From Aulostomus chinensis (taxonomy: Eukaryota > Chordata > Actinopteri > Syngnathiformes > Aulostomidae), in the NCBI GenBank assembly GCA_037954235.1, contig JBBMOA010000007.1, forward strand, positions 21,948,457-22,012,456: a stretch of 64,000 nt of DNA. The letters run 5' to 3'. Shown here piece by piece: positions 23,428 to 34,199 of the stretch (position 1 is the first letter of the stretch; each line of letters begins with the position of its first letter). The position numbers and the translations under genes were made by a program. The notes beneath the pieces are model-generated. The model was not told the DNA's origin. It ran no database searches and saw nothing but the letters and a program-made list of their open reading frames with translations.

Positions 23428-26400
23428 TCAACAATGCTGGCATAAAGACCAATCTTCCTCCTCTTCTTCTTCTTCATCACTGGAACAAATATTTACACAC
23501 TCTGCCATGAATACTCCGTCAGGATAGAGCGATGGTGGCCTTCGGTGCTGCAGACCCTCCACTCCAACATCGGACCACTTGTCACATACGTGTCTAGCAG
23601 CTGAATCCTGTGCGGACTGTTTGAAATTTATGGCTTTGGGGGAAAAAAAGGAAGGGGGGAAAATAACTTAAACAACTATTCATATTTAACGTTTCAGATC
23701 TATTTACTGTTCTACACGTGCAGAAGATGGCAAGCCAAGTTATGCAGAAGCCAAATCAAATTCACACCAGAGAAGTATCCACTCAGATTATCAATCATAA
23801 TAATTAAATTATTTTTCCAAATATTGTACACTTCAGTTAAGGACAGAAAGGTATCATCAGTGGATACATCCATGGCCGAAAGTCTTCCCACAGCCTCCAA
23901 ACTCAAAACACAACAGCACACACCTGTACTACTCGTTGCATCCACTAAAGCACAAATTCACCTGCATATTTTGCCTTCAAATTGTTGATTTCTGCACTCA
24001 AAGCTGACATCTGACAGAGGAAAGAATTATTTCAGCTTTCTGATACATCTTCATAGTTTCTCCTTCAGGCCTATTTATTTGCTCTTTGTTGAATGCTTCC
24101 TTGTTTATTTCTGTGTCCTTTCTCCAGCGTCAAATGACTTTTGGAATATTAGAGCACACAAGACTGGTTTATTCTTGTGATATTTCCTGTTAAACACTGG
24201 CTACTACTACCACTGACTGACTCGAATTCTCCGAAAGTTGAATTTGTAATTTCTTAAATATAATCATCATCAATTTATTGGGATGTTTCACCCCTCGAAT
24301 GAATTTAGCACACTTTTTCATAGATGTTAGTCACAGACCGTCACTATCAGACGGCGATAAAATGAAGCTCTTTTCTATCCTCCTATGGAGACGTCACAGC
24401 CTTCATTTCTCGGCTTCAAATCCGATTATTTCCTGAGCAGAAAGGGCCGTATGTGAGATTACAGCTGGACTACGTTTCAGATGGTATGTAAATGTTTATG
24501 CAGCCAGGCTGACACCCCTCCGAGTTTACTATATGCACTTTGATCCGAGCAGAAGCTGGGATTAGAGCTGTCTGCACGTAAGTGTTTATGAGCCACAGAT
24601 ATAATCATGATATAATCTAGGTTCTGTGATTGTGCCATTAATAACATTAATTTGCATCAGCAGCAGATGTCCATACATTATTCATGCAGTATCAGTGCAT
24701 GCAGTCAGATAAGTGACGATGATCTTTCCAGTGGTGACAGTTTTATCTGGGGTTCCTGGCTTGAATATGCTGGTAGAGGTTTAGTGTTGCAGGGGTACAT
24801 TTGAATGCATTAGACACCTACTCCATGTATGTAGTGCTTAGGAGTGACTGCATAATTCACCCATTTACAGTGCTTACAACCTGGTTCTGGACGTTTCTCT
24901 CAGCCTCTTCTGCTTGCTCCCCTTCGTCACTGTCTGTCCAATTGTAGTTTTCTTCATCCTCTTCATACACTGGTGTCAAACCTCCCCAGCAAACCCTGTC
25001 CACTGAATTCTGAGCAGAAAAAAACCCCACATATTCATGGCTTTCGGTGGAATCCATTTTTCAACCCACGCAGAGTAGCACTCTGTTGAATTTGTTTGGG
25101 TTTATATGTATTTTTCTGCTGCAATCGCTCCAATTGCTGTGAGCTGGGATGAATTAAAACCACGAGATATGTTGCAATAACTGAAAATTTTGTGTTTAAT
25201 TAAATCTCAAATTTGCCGGAAAGTGGCGTTGTAATTATGAGCAAAAAAAATTTTTTTGGAATAGCACCATGTCCTGTTGACTGTAAATGTCAAATTCAAA
25301 TTAGGTTCAAAGTGATGCATAAAAGGACTCCTAAGGCACATAAGTCTGTGACTATATGTATTTTTGCTAATTTGCATAAAGAGTAATCGAAGACTAATGT
25401 GAACACGAATTCCACTTTAAGGCTTTTCATTGAAACTCTGAAGTTTTATATTGCCTGATGCAAATTGGAGCTGTAAAATGAGCTGCTGATAACTTCTTGT
25501 TAGTTGTTTCCGTATTCTTTCCCTTAAATAAGCTTCTTAACTAAAACAGGGATACTTGTGGTAATGTACACTGTTCCTGTTAATTCAACATACTTGTACA
25601 GTAATAAAAATAAAAAGCCTTTTCTATCACTGTTTAGTATAAATGATGAATGCTTTATTGAAGCCGTGCTGGTGTTCAACAACATTTACCTGCCCAGTGA
25701 CCCTCTTCCTCTGCTGATCCTCCTCTACGTTATCAGTTTTTTCCTTCCTTCCTGCCACAGATGGGCTATCAACCTGCAGACAAGATGTCTGTCACTGTAA
25801 GTCAACATTCATGTGAGGAACCTTCATTTGTGTCCTTTTAATGAACTTTACCGAGCACGCCAGCTTCCGTTCTACCAGCGCTTTCTCCTGTTGCAGCATG
25901 TTCGCCCTTCTCTTATTATCTGAAACCAGATGAGGAGGTGGTTTCAGTGCTCAGCCAGTGAGGAGGATATTATCCTCAGCAGGCTCTTACCTTGTAGCTG
26001 GGCTGGTGGCGTGTCAGCGGTCCAAAAATCAGTTTGGACCCTCTTCTCATCTCTGGAGGCCTTTTCCACCAGCGGTTATGAAAAAGAGAAATAAAGAAGT
26101 GATTTATGCTGATTGTTTTTTCACTCAGCATGTGCAGAACAACTGAGCATCTCTTCGACTGACAGCACATGGAGCTCCAGAGCTGAAAGTCTTCTCTTTC
26201 TCTCTCTGCCTTTCTAGATTCTTCAGAGCTAAAAAATAATCTCTCATATTCATTTATAGTTTTCCTATTCATTTATCATTGTATGGATCAAAAAACTGAC
26301 TTTTCTGTCAATTCCCTCTCTGTCTTCCAGCTTGTTCTTCAGCCATTTAACATATTTGTAGACATTCCTATTCATGAAAACGCTCTGTGCTCCGCCTACT

Positions 26401-29400
26401 AGAATTTATTCATAATTAGGTTACACAAACATCAGTGAAATGAATATACAAAAAAGCCACCTTTACATAGTTTATATTCCTTTTCTATAAGCTGTTTTTT
26501 TAAACACAGTATGGTGACATGCAGCTCAGGAGAAGAAGAGGTTCGTGGTTACCTGACAGGTTTTGTTGAGGCTGAAGTGAGAAACTGATGCCGGCTCTAA
26601 TGAGAAAGACGATTCAGTCTGTGGTGTCATGCTGAGGCTAAACCAAAACAAAAAACAAAAAAAAAACAACAAAAAAACAAAACAGGAAGCATCATAACAC
26701 GAAGAGACAGATTACGGAATTTCATTTCCATCATTTTCTAATAGTGCATTTTGAGATGAAAATCTCATCAAAATCCACTCACTCTGTTATTGTCTCCTTG
26801 TCCTGAGCTGACACCGATTCACCACCTGAAAAATGCGAGGTCACAGCGAGTTCAAACTAGATATTGATGCTTGTTGATGCCTGTTGAACATTCACATTCA
26901 CCTTCATCCTCATGTCTGTGACACAACTTCTGACTCCTGCTTCTCTGCAGCTCCAGCTCCTGTTTGCATACTTCAAGCTCAACCCTCAGCAGCGAATCTG
27001 ATTTCTTCTGATTGAAAAAAGAACAAGATTAAGAAATAGTTATTAAGTCTTTTACTTTTCAGGGATACATTAACTTTGTTCTGGTAGTTGTGTGCTTTTG
27101 TGGAGAGACTGGAAAAATAGGCAGCAGTTTTGATTGGGTGATTTATATATAACTTATCCTTCCGAGCGTGTTTTTATTTACAGTCTCAGGTGCCATGTAC
27201 ACTTGTGCCACTTGGAGCTGGTCATAATAGATTTTGATCAGTAGTGTTGAGACGAGAAGTAGTGCTTTTACTTTGTCATTCTTTAGTTCCTCCAGCTCCT
27301 CTTGAGTGGACCGCAGAGTCGAAGCAGTTTTTTGCCATTTCTCCGTCCAGTGTTTAGCTACAGCTTTCAGCTCCTCGATGTTCTGGACTCTCACTGCTTC
27401 TCTTCTCTGATGCTCTTCCTCTTGTCGGTGCAGCTTTTCCTTTGTCTTAAGGACCTCATTCTCTAGACATAGATACTGATCCTGCAGTTCCTGTTTTTCT
27501 AATGTTATAGCCTCCAATGACTCCCTGGGGAAACGCAAGACATGTTTCAGAAGGGGAATAGCATTTTGAGTATCCAACAATAACAAGAACATTTCTTAAT
27601 ATCACCAAAGCCCACCGTAGCTGTCTGTGCTTTTCCTTCATCTCAGTTAGCCCTTCTTGTTCAGCTTCATTTAGTTTACTCAGGAGCTCCTCCTTCTCTC
27701 TGATCATCTGAGAGAGTTCTGCCATCAGGTCTTTGATCTTTGTGGCATTGCTGACTTTTTCTGACTTTAGCTCCTGTAGCTGAGATTGTGTTGTCTCCAG
27801 GCTGTGTTTCACCATTTTGAGCTCATTTTTCAGCTTTTCATTAATCTGGCCCAAAAAACACACCAGCGTTAATTAGAGAAACAGTTCAACACTGACAAAA
27901 TGATCTCAGTGTAAAGATCTCACCTCTCTGAAAGCATTTGTCTCGTCTTTCAGCGAGAGAATTTCCTGATTGTGTTTGCTGTTATGAATATGATGCCCAT
28001 CTCTGTGGAGCTCCAAGCTTCCAGAGACTTGTTGAAACTGCTCCAGTTGCTGCTTCAGCTGCTGGGATCTCTGCAGCAGGTCTGATTTCTCCTGTACAAT
28101 AATATTCATAAAACTGTCATGAACCTTACAATATGACTGTTTGATCTTGGCGGTCTCTAGATGCTATGCGATACCTGGATCAAGAGATTCTTTTCAGAGA
28201 GAGCTCTCGATAAACAGTCTTTGACTTCTTTTAAATTGTCCTCCAGCTTTAACACTTGAGTGGACAGCGAGGCCTTCTCCTGAGCAGAATTAGAAAAGCA
28301 ATTTTCTTGCTGAGGGAATTTCTTCATGATTTTATATACCATGACTGTGAATGCATATTGAATGTGAAGTGACTGACCAGACATGCTTGGCTAATCCTGT
28401 TGTTGGCTTCATGCAGCTGTCCTTGAACTTCCGAATGGTTCTGTTCAATGTGACTGAGAATCTGATTCATCTGGTCTATTTGATCCAACTGTGACCTGTG
28501 TGCCTGCAGGGGCACAGAAACAAACAGCAGCTCAAACGTCTTTAAATTGAACAAAATGTAACGAAAACAGCAAGGCTGAAACAACCTACAAACAGAATCC
28601 TGCTGCGTGGATTTATGATTTTACCCTTCAACTGAGCTCTCTGGGCGGCAGGTGTTGATAATCATAAAGTCTGTTTAGCACTATGGTATTTTCGGGATTT
28701 AGAAAGTTTACTCACCACTCGTCTATTTGTGTCACCTTGATTTGCTGCAAAACTGGGATTTTGTCTGCTAGAAACATGTGGGTCTTGGTCTCCCCTGTCT
28801 AGAGCAGACCTCATTTGCAGCAAATCCTTTTTCAGCTGTTGGACCCTTGAGAGAAAAACTCCCATGAGACATTTCAGTCATTTTTATGTACCGGTATTTT
28901 AAATTTTCTTTCACGTCTGTGGATGCGTTTATACTTGTCATGGAGGCTTTTTTCAAATCGGGGTAACTCAGTGATTTCCTTCTGCTGAAGAGCTTCGACG
29001 CACTGCTGTAACACATCAGTTTAGCTTATAAGTGGAGGTTGTGTCATTAGAATATATTCAACACCATACTCCACAGTCTTCTTACAAAAGCAGCTCCTCT
29101 TTAAAAAAACAACAAAAAACTACAGCTTATGTGTGGATGTATTTGCTTCCATTGAGCTAATTTTAACTCCCTTACCTTATGTTTCATGTCAAGCAGCTGT
29201 GCAGGAGTCATTTTGTAGCCAAGCTGTGTGTCTCTGGACCCCAACAAGTCCAGATGAGTGTCCAGATGTTCGTGAGCATCCTGCAACCAGTTCAAGAGCT
29301 CTGCTCGTCTTTGAGCAACCCGCAATCCAGGCCCCAGAAAGGATTGTGAAGCATCCTCGGACGCAAGATGGGACAGAGACCGCCATCTCCTCAGAGGTGG

Positions 29401-29722
29401 GTCATTCTCGCTGAATCCACTTATACTGCCAGATGTGCAAAAACGCAACCACGATTATTTTTGAAAAGATGCTGATTAAACAGATAAATTAATTCATATC
29501 TTGCATAAATATCCATGTAAAATGTACAATTTTACCCTCACCTTGTGCCGAATTTGGACAGAAATCCTGACCCTGAGACAGATGCTGTATCACACCATGC
29601 AGAGGTCTTTGAATGGAAAACAATTAAAGGAAGTACACAATGTTGAAAGTGTTCTACCACCACACACAAAAAAGTGCGCTGCGTCTCACCTGTGTTCTGA
29701 AGCGAGATTTGGGGTTCCACAT
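23428..29722 (-). CDS. Long coiled-coil protein of unknown identity
   Basis: Seventeen exons, in transcript order: 29722-29690, 29606-29542, 29425-29176, 29096-29086, 29005-28892, 28845-28716, 28503-28378, 28279-28175, 28091-27924, 27845-27616, 27524-27272, 27007-26902, 26825-26783, 26637-26553, 25009-24878, 24010-23962 and 23633-23428. All phases agree and give 701 residues. Residues ~1-110 are a Ser-rich N-terminus with RRWRSLSHLASEDA and a short helix (RRAELLNWLQDAHEHLDTHL). Residues ~155-540 are heptad-rich coiled coil (VQQLKKDLLQMRSAL, LKDETNAFREINEKLKNEL, IREKEELLSKLNEAEQEG, HWTEKWQKTAS). The tail is acidic and ends in a run of seven Glu before WSLCQHC. The shape suggests a centrosomal, ciliary or Golgi scaffold, but I recognise no family. 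The start is the least certain part; an upstream exon is possible. Confidence 0.72.
29086..29096 (-). other. Candidate 11-nt microexon of the coiled-coil gene
   Basis: The exon ending at 29176 stops in phase 0, while the next (29005-28892) must be read in phase 2 to join the following exon as ENLKYR/VQQLKKD. An 11-nt exon (GAGCTGCTTTT) between an AG and a strong GTAAGA donor restores the frame and adds the residues E-L-L. An 8-nt version starting three bases later is also possible. Confidence 0.5.
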
Positions 29723-31240
29723 ATCCACGTCTGTGACAGATAAATTGACTTCAGCTACTGCGCTAGGATTTAGACGTCTTATAGTGTCTCAGTTTAAGCC
29801 ATGACTTCCCTTTGGATGGGAGAGGCTACAGTCCTCATCTCATCATTGGGGATATATTTCCACACGACGGTGCCATTTTTGACACATGGGACTATTTCTA
29901 GATCATTTTCCACTGCTTGTTAGATGGTCAACAACTACCTTTACACAGTGTGTTTATTACACTGTGTAAATACTGTTAAAATGTAAGCAGTTTTATGGAG
30001 CACCTTTTTTTCTGTACCAACAAAGAAGAAGAAGAAAGTAATTGCAATGTATCACAAATACGAAAAGAAGCTCAACACATGTAAAGACTTAAAGTCTGCA
30101 TTAATTCTGCTACCTTGCTGCAGGAACCCTCTCCTGTGCAGTCCAGGGACAATTGTTCCTCTCTTGAGCCCCAAAGCTTTGATTGCAATGTTTCTCGAGA
30201 ACAGCATCTGATCTGGGTATCCATGGCCACCAGTGTACACAAAACTTTGTTTGGTGGGTGTGTCATAGCTCCTTGTCTCCTCATGATCTAACTGTGTGCT
30301 GTGTGGCTGTTTGCTGACATTTAGATCATCTCCTTAATAATAATAATAGCCCTCCTCTGATTTTGTGTTTATGACGGTGAATGTGTCATGACTGAACATA
30401 TTTAGGCACAGGCAGATTTAAAAAAAAAAGAATTTGTATCATAATATGAACTTGGGCGTTTCAGGACTTGATTTTAACATCAGACATAGGCAGTCATGTG
30501 ATCCAAGGTTGATCTAAATTATGTCAGATAATATTATATCAAAATAAGAGTCCAAATAATTTAGGGCTTAGTGTGAAATACTGCATGCCTTTGACTGGAT
30601 CCACAGTCGTCTCTTTGCCAAAGCCTGTCACAGAATTTCTGAGAGGCACAGCTGCTCAATCCTTCAAGCAAAAAATTGCTCATCCAAATTATCCCTTTAA
30701 TTGTCATGTGATTAGGCGACACGGTGGTGCAGTGGTTAGCACTGTCACCTCACAGCAAGAAGGTTCCGGATTCTAGCACAGGATCTGTCTGTGTGGAGTT
30801 TGCATGTTCTCCCTGTGCCTGCGTGGGTTCCTCCCATAGTCCAAAGACATGTAAGAGAAGACTAGATTAATCAATACTCTAAATTGACCGTTGGAGTGGC
30901 TGTGAATGGTTGTCTGTCTATATGTGTTGGCCCTGTGATGGACTGGTGACCTGTCCAGGGTGAACCTCGCCTCTCCTGAAGGCTGCTGGGATAGGCTCCA
31001 GCCCCCCCCCCCCTCCCAAACAGGTTCAACCAGAGAAGATGGATGGAATGGATGGAATGGATGGAATGGATGGATGGTCATGGGAGCATAAAAAAAGACT
31101 CAAAATAGAATATAAACACTTGGTAACTACATCAATTATAGATTTTTTTAAAGTCAGATTTAGCTCCTCAAATGTATGGAAAAGGTTTAGTTTTCAAGAC
31201 ACAGCTACAGTTTACTCTAATCAATCTCTTATTTTGATAT
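29723..31240. other. Intergenic region between two divergent genes
   Basis: Upstream sequence shared by the coiled-coil gene (-) and edc3 (+). No coding exon is supported. It holds one decayed SINE (30716-31078) and AT-rich sequence. Confidence 0.5.
30716..31078 (+). mobile_element. tRNA-derived SINE, decayed box B
   Basis: Same family as the copy at 22625. The head (CACGGTGGTGCAGTGG) is kept, but the box B region has a deletion. The body is intact, a C12 run interrupts the CCAGCCCC segment, and the tail is expanded into repeated GGATGGAAT units at about 31038-31078. Confidence 0.85.
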
Positions 31241-31249
31241 TGCCCTTTA

Positions 31250-31263
31250 CCGGAAGCCGGAAG
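31250..31263 (+). promoter_or_regulatory. Tandem ETS/GABPA sites in the edc3 promoter
   Basis: Two abutting CCGGAAG heptamers, the core ETS (GABPA/NRF-2) motif of many housekeeping promoters. They lie just upstream of a likely edc3 5' UTR exon that would end at the donor at 31444. Confidence 0.5.
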
Positions 31264-31699
31264 GGGTAATCCAGGACAAAACTGTAGCTAGCTAGCCGCA
31301 GCTGTAGGTCTGCACTACTCAAGAAGCTAATGAATCGAAGGAGCTAACACTTGAGGGAGCAACAAATTTTCTTTCAGTACTTAACTTTACAGTTTACTCG
31401 TCTGTGTTCCCGAAAAGATTGAACTTCGTGTTAACCTCCAAAAGGTATACCACTTCGTTGTCACGCCTTTCATCACCCAACATTTCTATGAGAACACAAT
31501 GTTACATAGTAACAGCTAACGTTTGAAATAGTCTAAGCTAACGTTAGCCGGCTAATATCAGTGCCCGTTAGCATCGTGCAGTCGGTATATTTAATGTCAT
31601 GCCGGTTAAAGTAGGCTTGTAATTTAAATTGTAGTTTAATATACCTGAAGTATCCTAACTGGCAATTCTAAAACTTGTATTTGATAATGTTGATCAGAC

Positions 31700-33757
31700 A
31701 TGGCAGCGGATTGGTTGGGCAGTCTGGTGTCAATTAACTGTGGACCAACACTGGGAGTCTATCAGGGAGAGGTGTCATCTGTGGATCAGTCCAGCCAAAC
31801 CATCTCTCTCAGACAGCCTTTCCATAATGGAGTCAAGTGCCCTGTTCCAGAGGTCACATTCAGGTAAAACTCAAATTGTTTCTCTTCTAAGTTTCTTCTG
31901 GATCTATATTGACCTGATAGAACATTACAGTGGATTCTTTTTTCCCTCCTACAGTGCCATTGATATAAAAGAACTAAAGATTTTAGATATTAGAAATGGA
32001 AATACACGAAATAGTTCTGCAGCAAAGGTAACCAGTATACCAGTTGCAGTCCCAAAGGGTGACCCCAGATCTCTGGAGAAAGTAAATTCTCCTCAACACT
32101 GCTCCAAAAGCTATGGAGACCGTCACTTGGATGTTCCTGGTCAGCCCAAGGCGTTCCGACGAAGACATAACTCTTGTAAGTCCAGTGAATCCCCGAGAAA
32201 GCCTAGCAACCTGTTAATACCTGGCTTTTAAGAAGAGATTTAAAATCTGTTTGTATTTTCTCAGGGTCATCAAGTAGCCGAGGTGCAAACCAAGTCACAC
32301 CAAAAAAGAATGGGGTGAAAAACGGTAGCAGCCAGATGAAGCACAGAGATGATGAGTGTTTCGGAGATGGTGTGGATGATGGCCTGGATACAGACTTTGA
32401 TTTTGAAGGGAACTTGGCTCTTTTTGACAAAGCGGCAGTTTTCTCAGAGATTGACATATCAGAGCGGCGTAACGGTGCTAGATCCCGTGGGACGCCACAA
32501 GAGCAGACACCCTCTCGGTATCGTCATGATGAGAACATCCTGGAGGGCAAACCTATTGTGTACAGACAGATCATGGTACCACAGCCTGGGGCCAAAGAAT
32601 ACTGCACTGGTATGTTTTTCGTTGCCATAGAAGAATGTAAGAAATAAAGAGGATTTTTGGAGGATGGTAAATTATATCGACACTTACTTTTATTCCGTAC
32701 AGATTCAGGACTTGTTGTGCCAAGTATATCTTATGATCTACACAAGCGACTGTTGTCTGTTGCCGAGCGTCATGGCCTCTCATTGGAGCGGCGACTTGAG
32801 ATGACAGGAGTGTGTGCCAGTCAGATGGCCTTAACACTGCTGGGTGGGCCCAACAGGTAGGAACATAGTGATGGTTCAAGTTGTTTTTTGCTGTCTGTGA
32901 GGGAGTAGGATCCAAATACAGCACATCAGCTTTATGCAAGTGATAATTTATAATCCTAGCACCATGCAAGCATTGACATGCTTAATATAAATTCATTAAA
33001 AAAAGCACAAACAAAAACAAAAAAAAACAAGGTGTATGAATGCAGTTTCTTCATTTTCTTTCTTCCAGATTCACTCCAAAAAATTTACACCAGCGCCCCA
33101 CGGTGGCACTGCTGTGTGGCCCTCACGTTCAGGGGGCTCAGGGCATCAGCTGTGGTCGTCACCTGGCCAATCATGAGGTTGAGGTCATCCTGTTCCTGCC
33201 CAACTTCGTCAAGATGCTTGACTCGGTCACCAGTGAGCTGACTCTCTTTAACAAGACAGGGGGCAAACAGGTGTCAAGTATTAAAGGTGAGAGCTTACTT
33301 TGCTACTGTACTTTTGACTTTGACACCAGCTGTGATTGTGATGTCAGAATTCTGACAGGTTTGCATCCAAGTAGATCAAGAAGTAATATGAATTGTTCTC
33401 ATTTTCTCTCTTGACTGTACAGACCTTCCAGACACTCCAGTGGACCTAATCATTAACTGCCTGGACTGCCATGAGAACACATTCCTGATGGATCAGCCTT
33501 GGTACCGAGCTGCTGCAGACTGGGCTAACCAGAACCGGGCCCCTGTGCTCAGTTTGGATCCTCCTGTTAGTGGACAGGGACAGGCAGTTGAGGCTAAGTG
33601 GTCCCTCTCCCTTTGCCTTCCCCTTCCCCTGGCAGAGGGGGCTGGCCGAGTTTACCTGTGTGACATAGGTATCCCTCGCCAGGTGTTCCAGGAAGTGGGA
33701 ATCAAGTACCATTCACCTTTCGGGTGCAAATTTGTCATCCCTCTACACTCTGCATAA
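31700..33757 (+). CDS. edc3: Enhancer of mRNA-decapping protein 3
   Basis: Six coding exons: 31700-31863, 31955-32175, 32265-32609, 32703-32856, 33069-33286 and 33423-33757, giving 478 residues (human about 508). EDC3 is a P-body scaffold that activates the DCP1/DCP2 decapping enzyme and binds DDX6. An N-terminal divergent LSm domain (residues ~1-66: WLGSLVSINCGPTLGVYQGEV) leads into a basic, disordered linker. An FDF motif sits at about 169-190 (DTDFDFEGNLALFDKAAVF), and a YjeF_N dimerisation domain fills ~245-460 (VALLCGPHVQGAQGISCGRHL). The ATG follows a 5' UTR acceptor at 31697/31698, so an untranslated first exon is likely. All introns are GT-AG. AATAAA lies at 34161-34166. Identity is secure. 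Confidence 0.96.
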
Positions 33758-34160
33758 TGGCACTAACCTTCCTATGTGTCACATTGAACCTCTATACATC
33801 CATCCGCCTTGTATTCCAGAGCTTTTTACAGTTTACTCATAAAGTTTCTTAAACATGTGAACTTGACTTCTCGGTCATGCTGGAGGACCATTGTTTTTGG
33901 TGCATTATTATCCACGCTGACCAGGGGCCTGTGGATGGGAAACCGTTTTCCAATCTGCATTTGTTTTGGTGAGGAAAAACAAACATTAAGCCCATCAAAG
34001 GCTGCAGTAACAGTAGATGCCGGTGTATTTCCATGACATTAAAGGATATAAATAGAAGATGCATCATTTTAACACACGACTGAAATGTCAGGAATAGGAA
34101 CATCTGACTTAAAATGTAAATGTCATCCTAATCCAGCCTACATTCAGAGCCATTCTGGTG

Positions 34161-34166
34161 AATAAA
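34161..34166 (+). terminator. Poly(A) signal AATAAA, probably edc3
   Basis: First canonical hexamer after the edc3 stop, about 400 nt downstream. Confidence 0.5.
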
Positions 34167-34199
34167 GACATCCTTTATATAATACACTCAAATACATCA

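Noticed and set aside
24857..24878. Stop codon TGA at 24857-24859 as the end of the coiled-coil gene
   Set aside because: A donor (GTT/gtaagc at 24878/24877) precedes it, and two further exons continue in frame to 23428; it may still be an alternative end.
28892..29005. Alternative frame of this exon reading Q-C-V-E-A-L-Q-Q with coiled-coil character
   Set aside because: It does not match the phase needed to join the next exon; the SASKLFSRRKSLS frame does.
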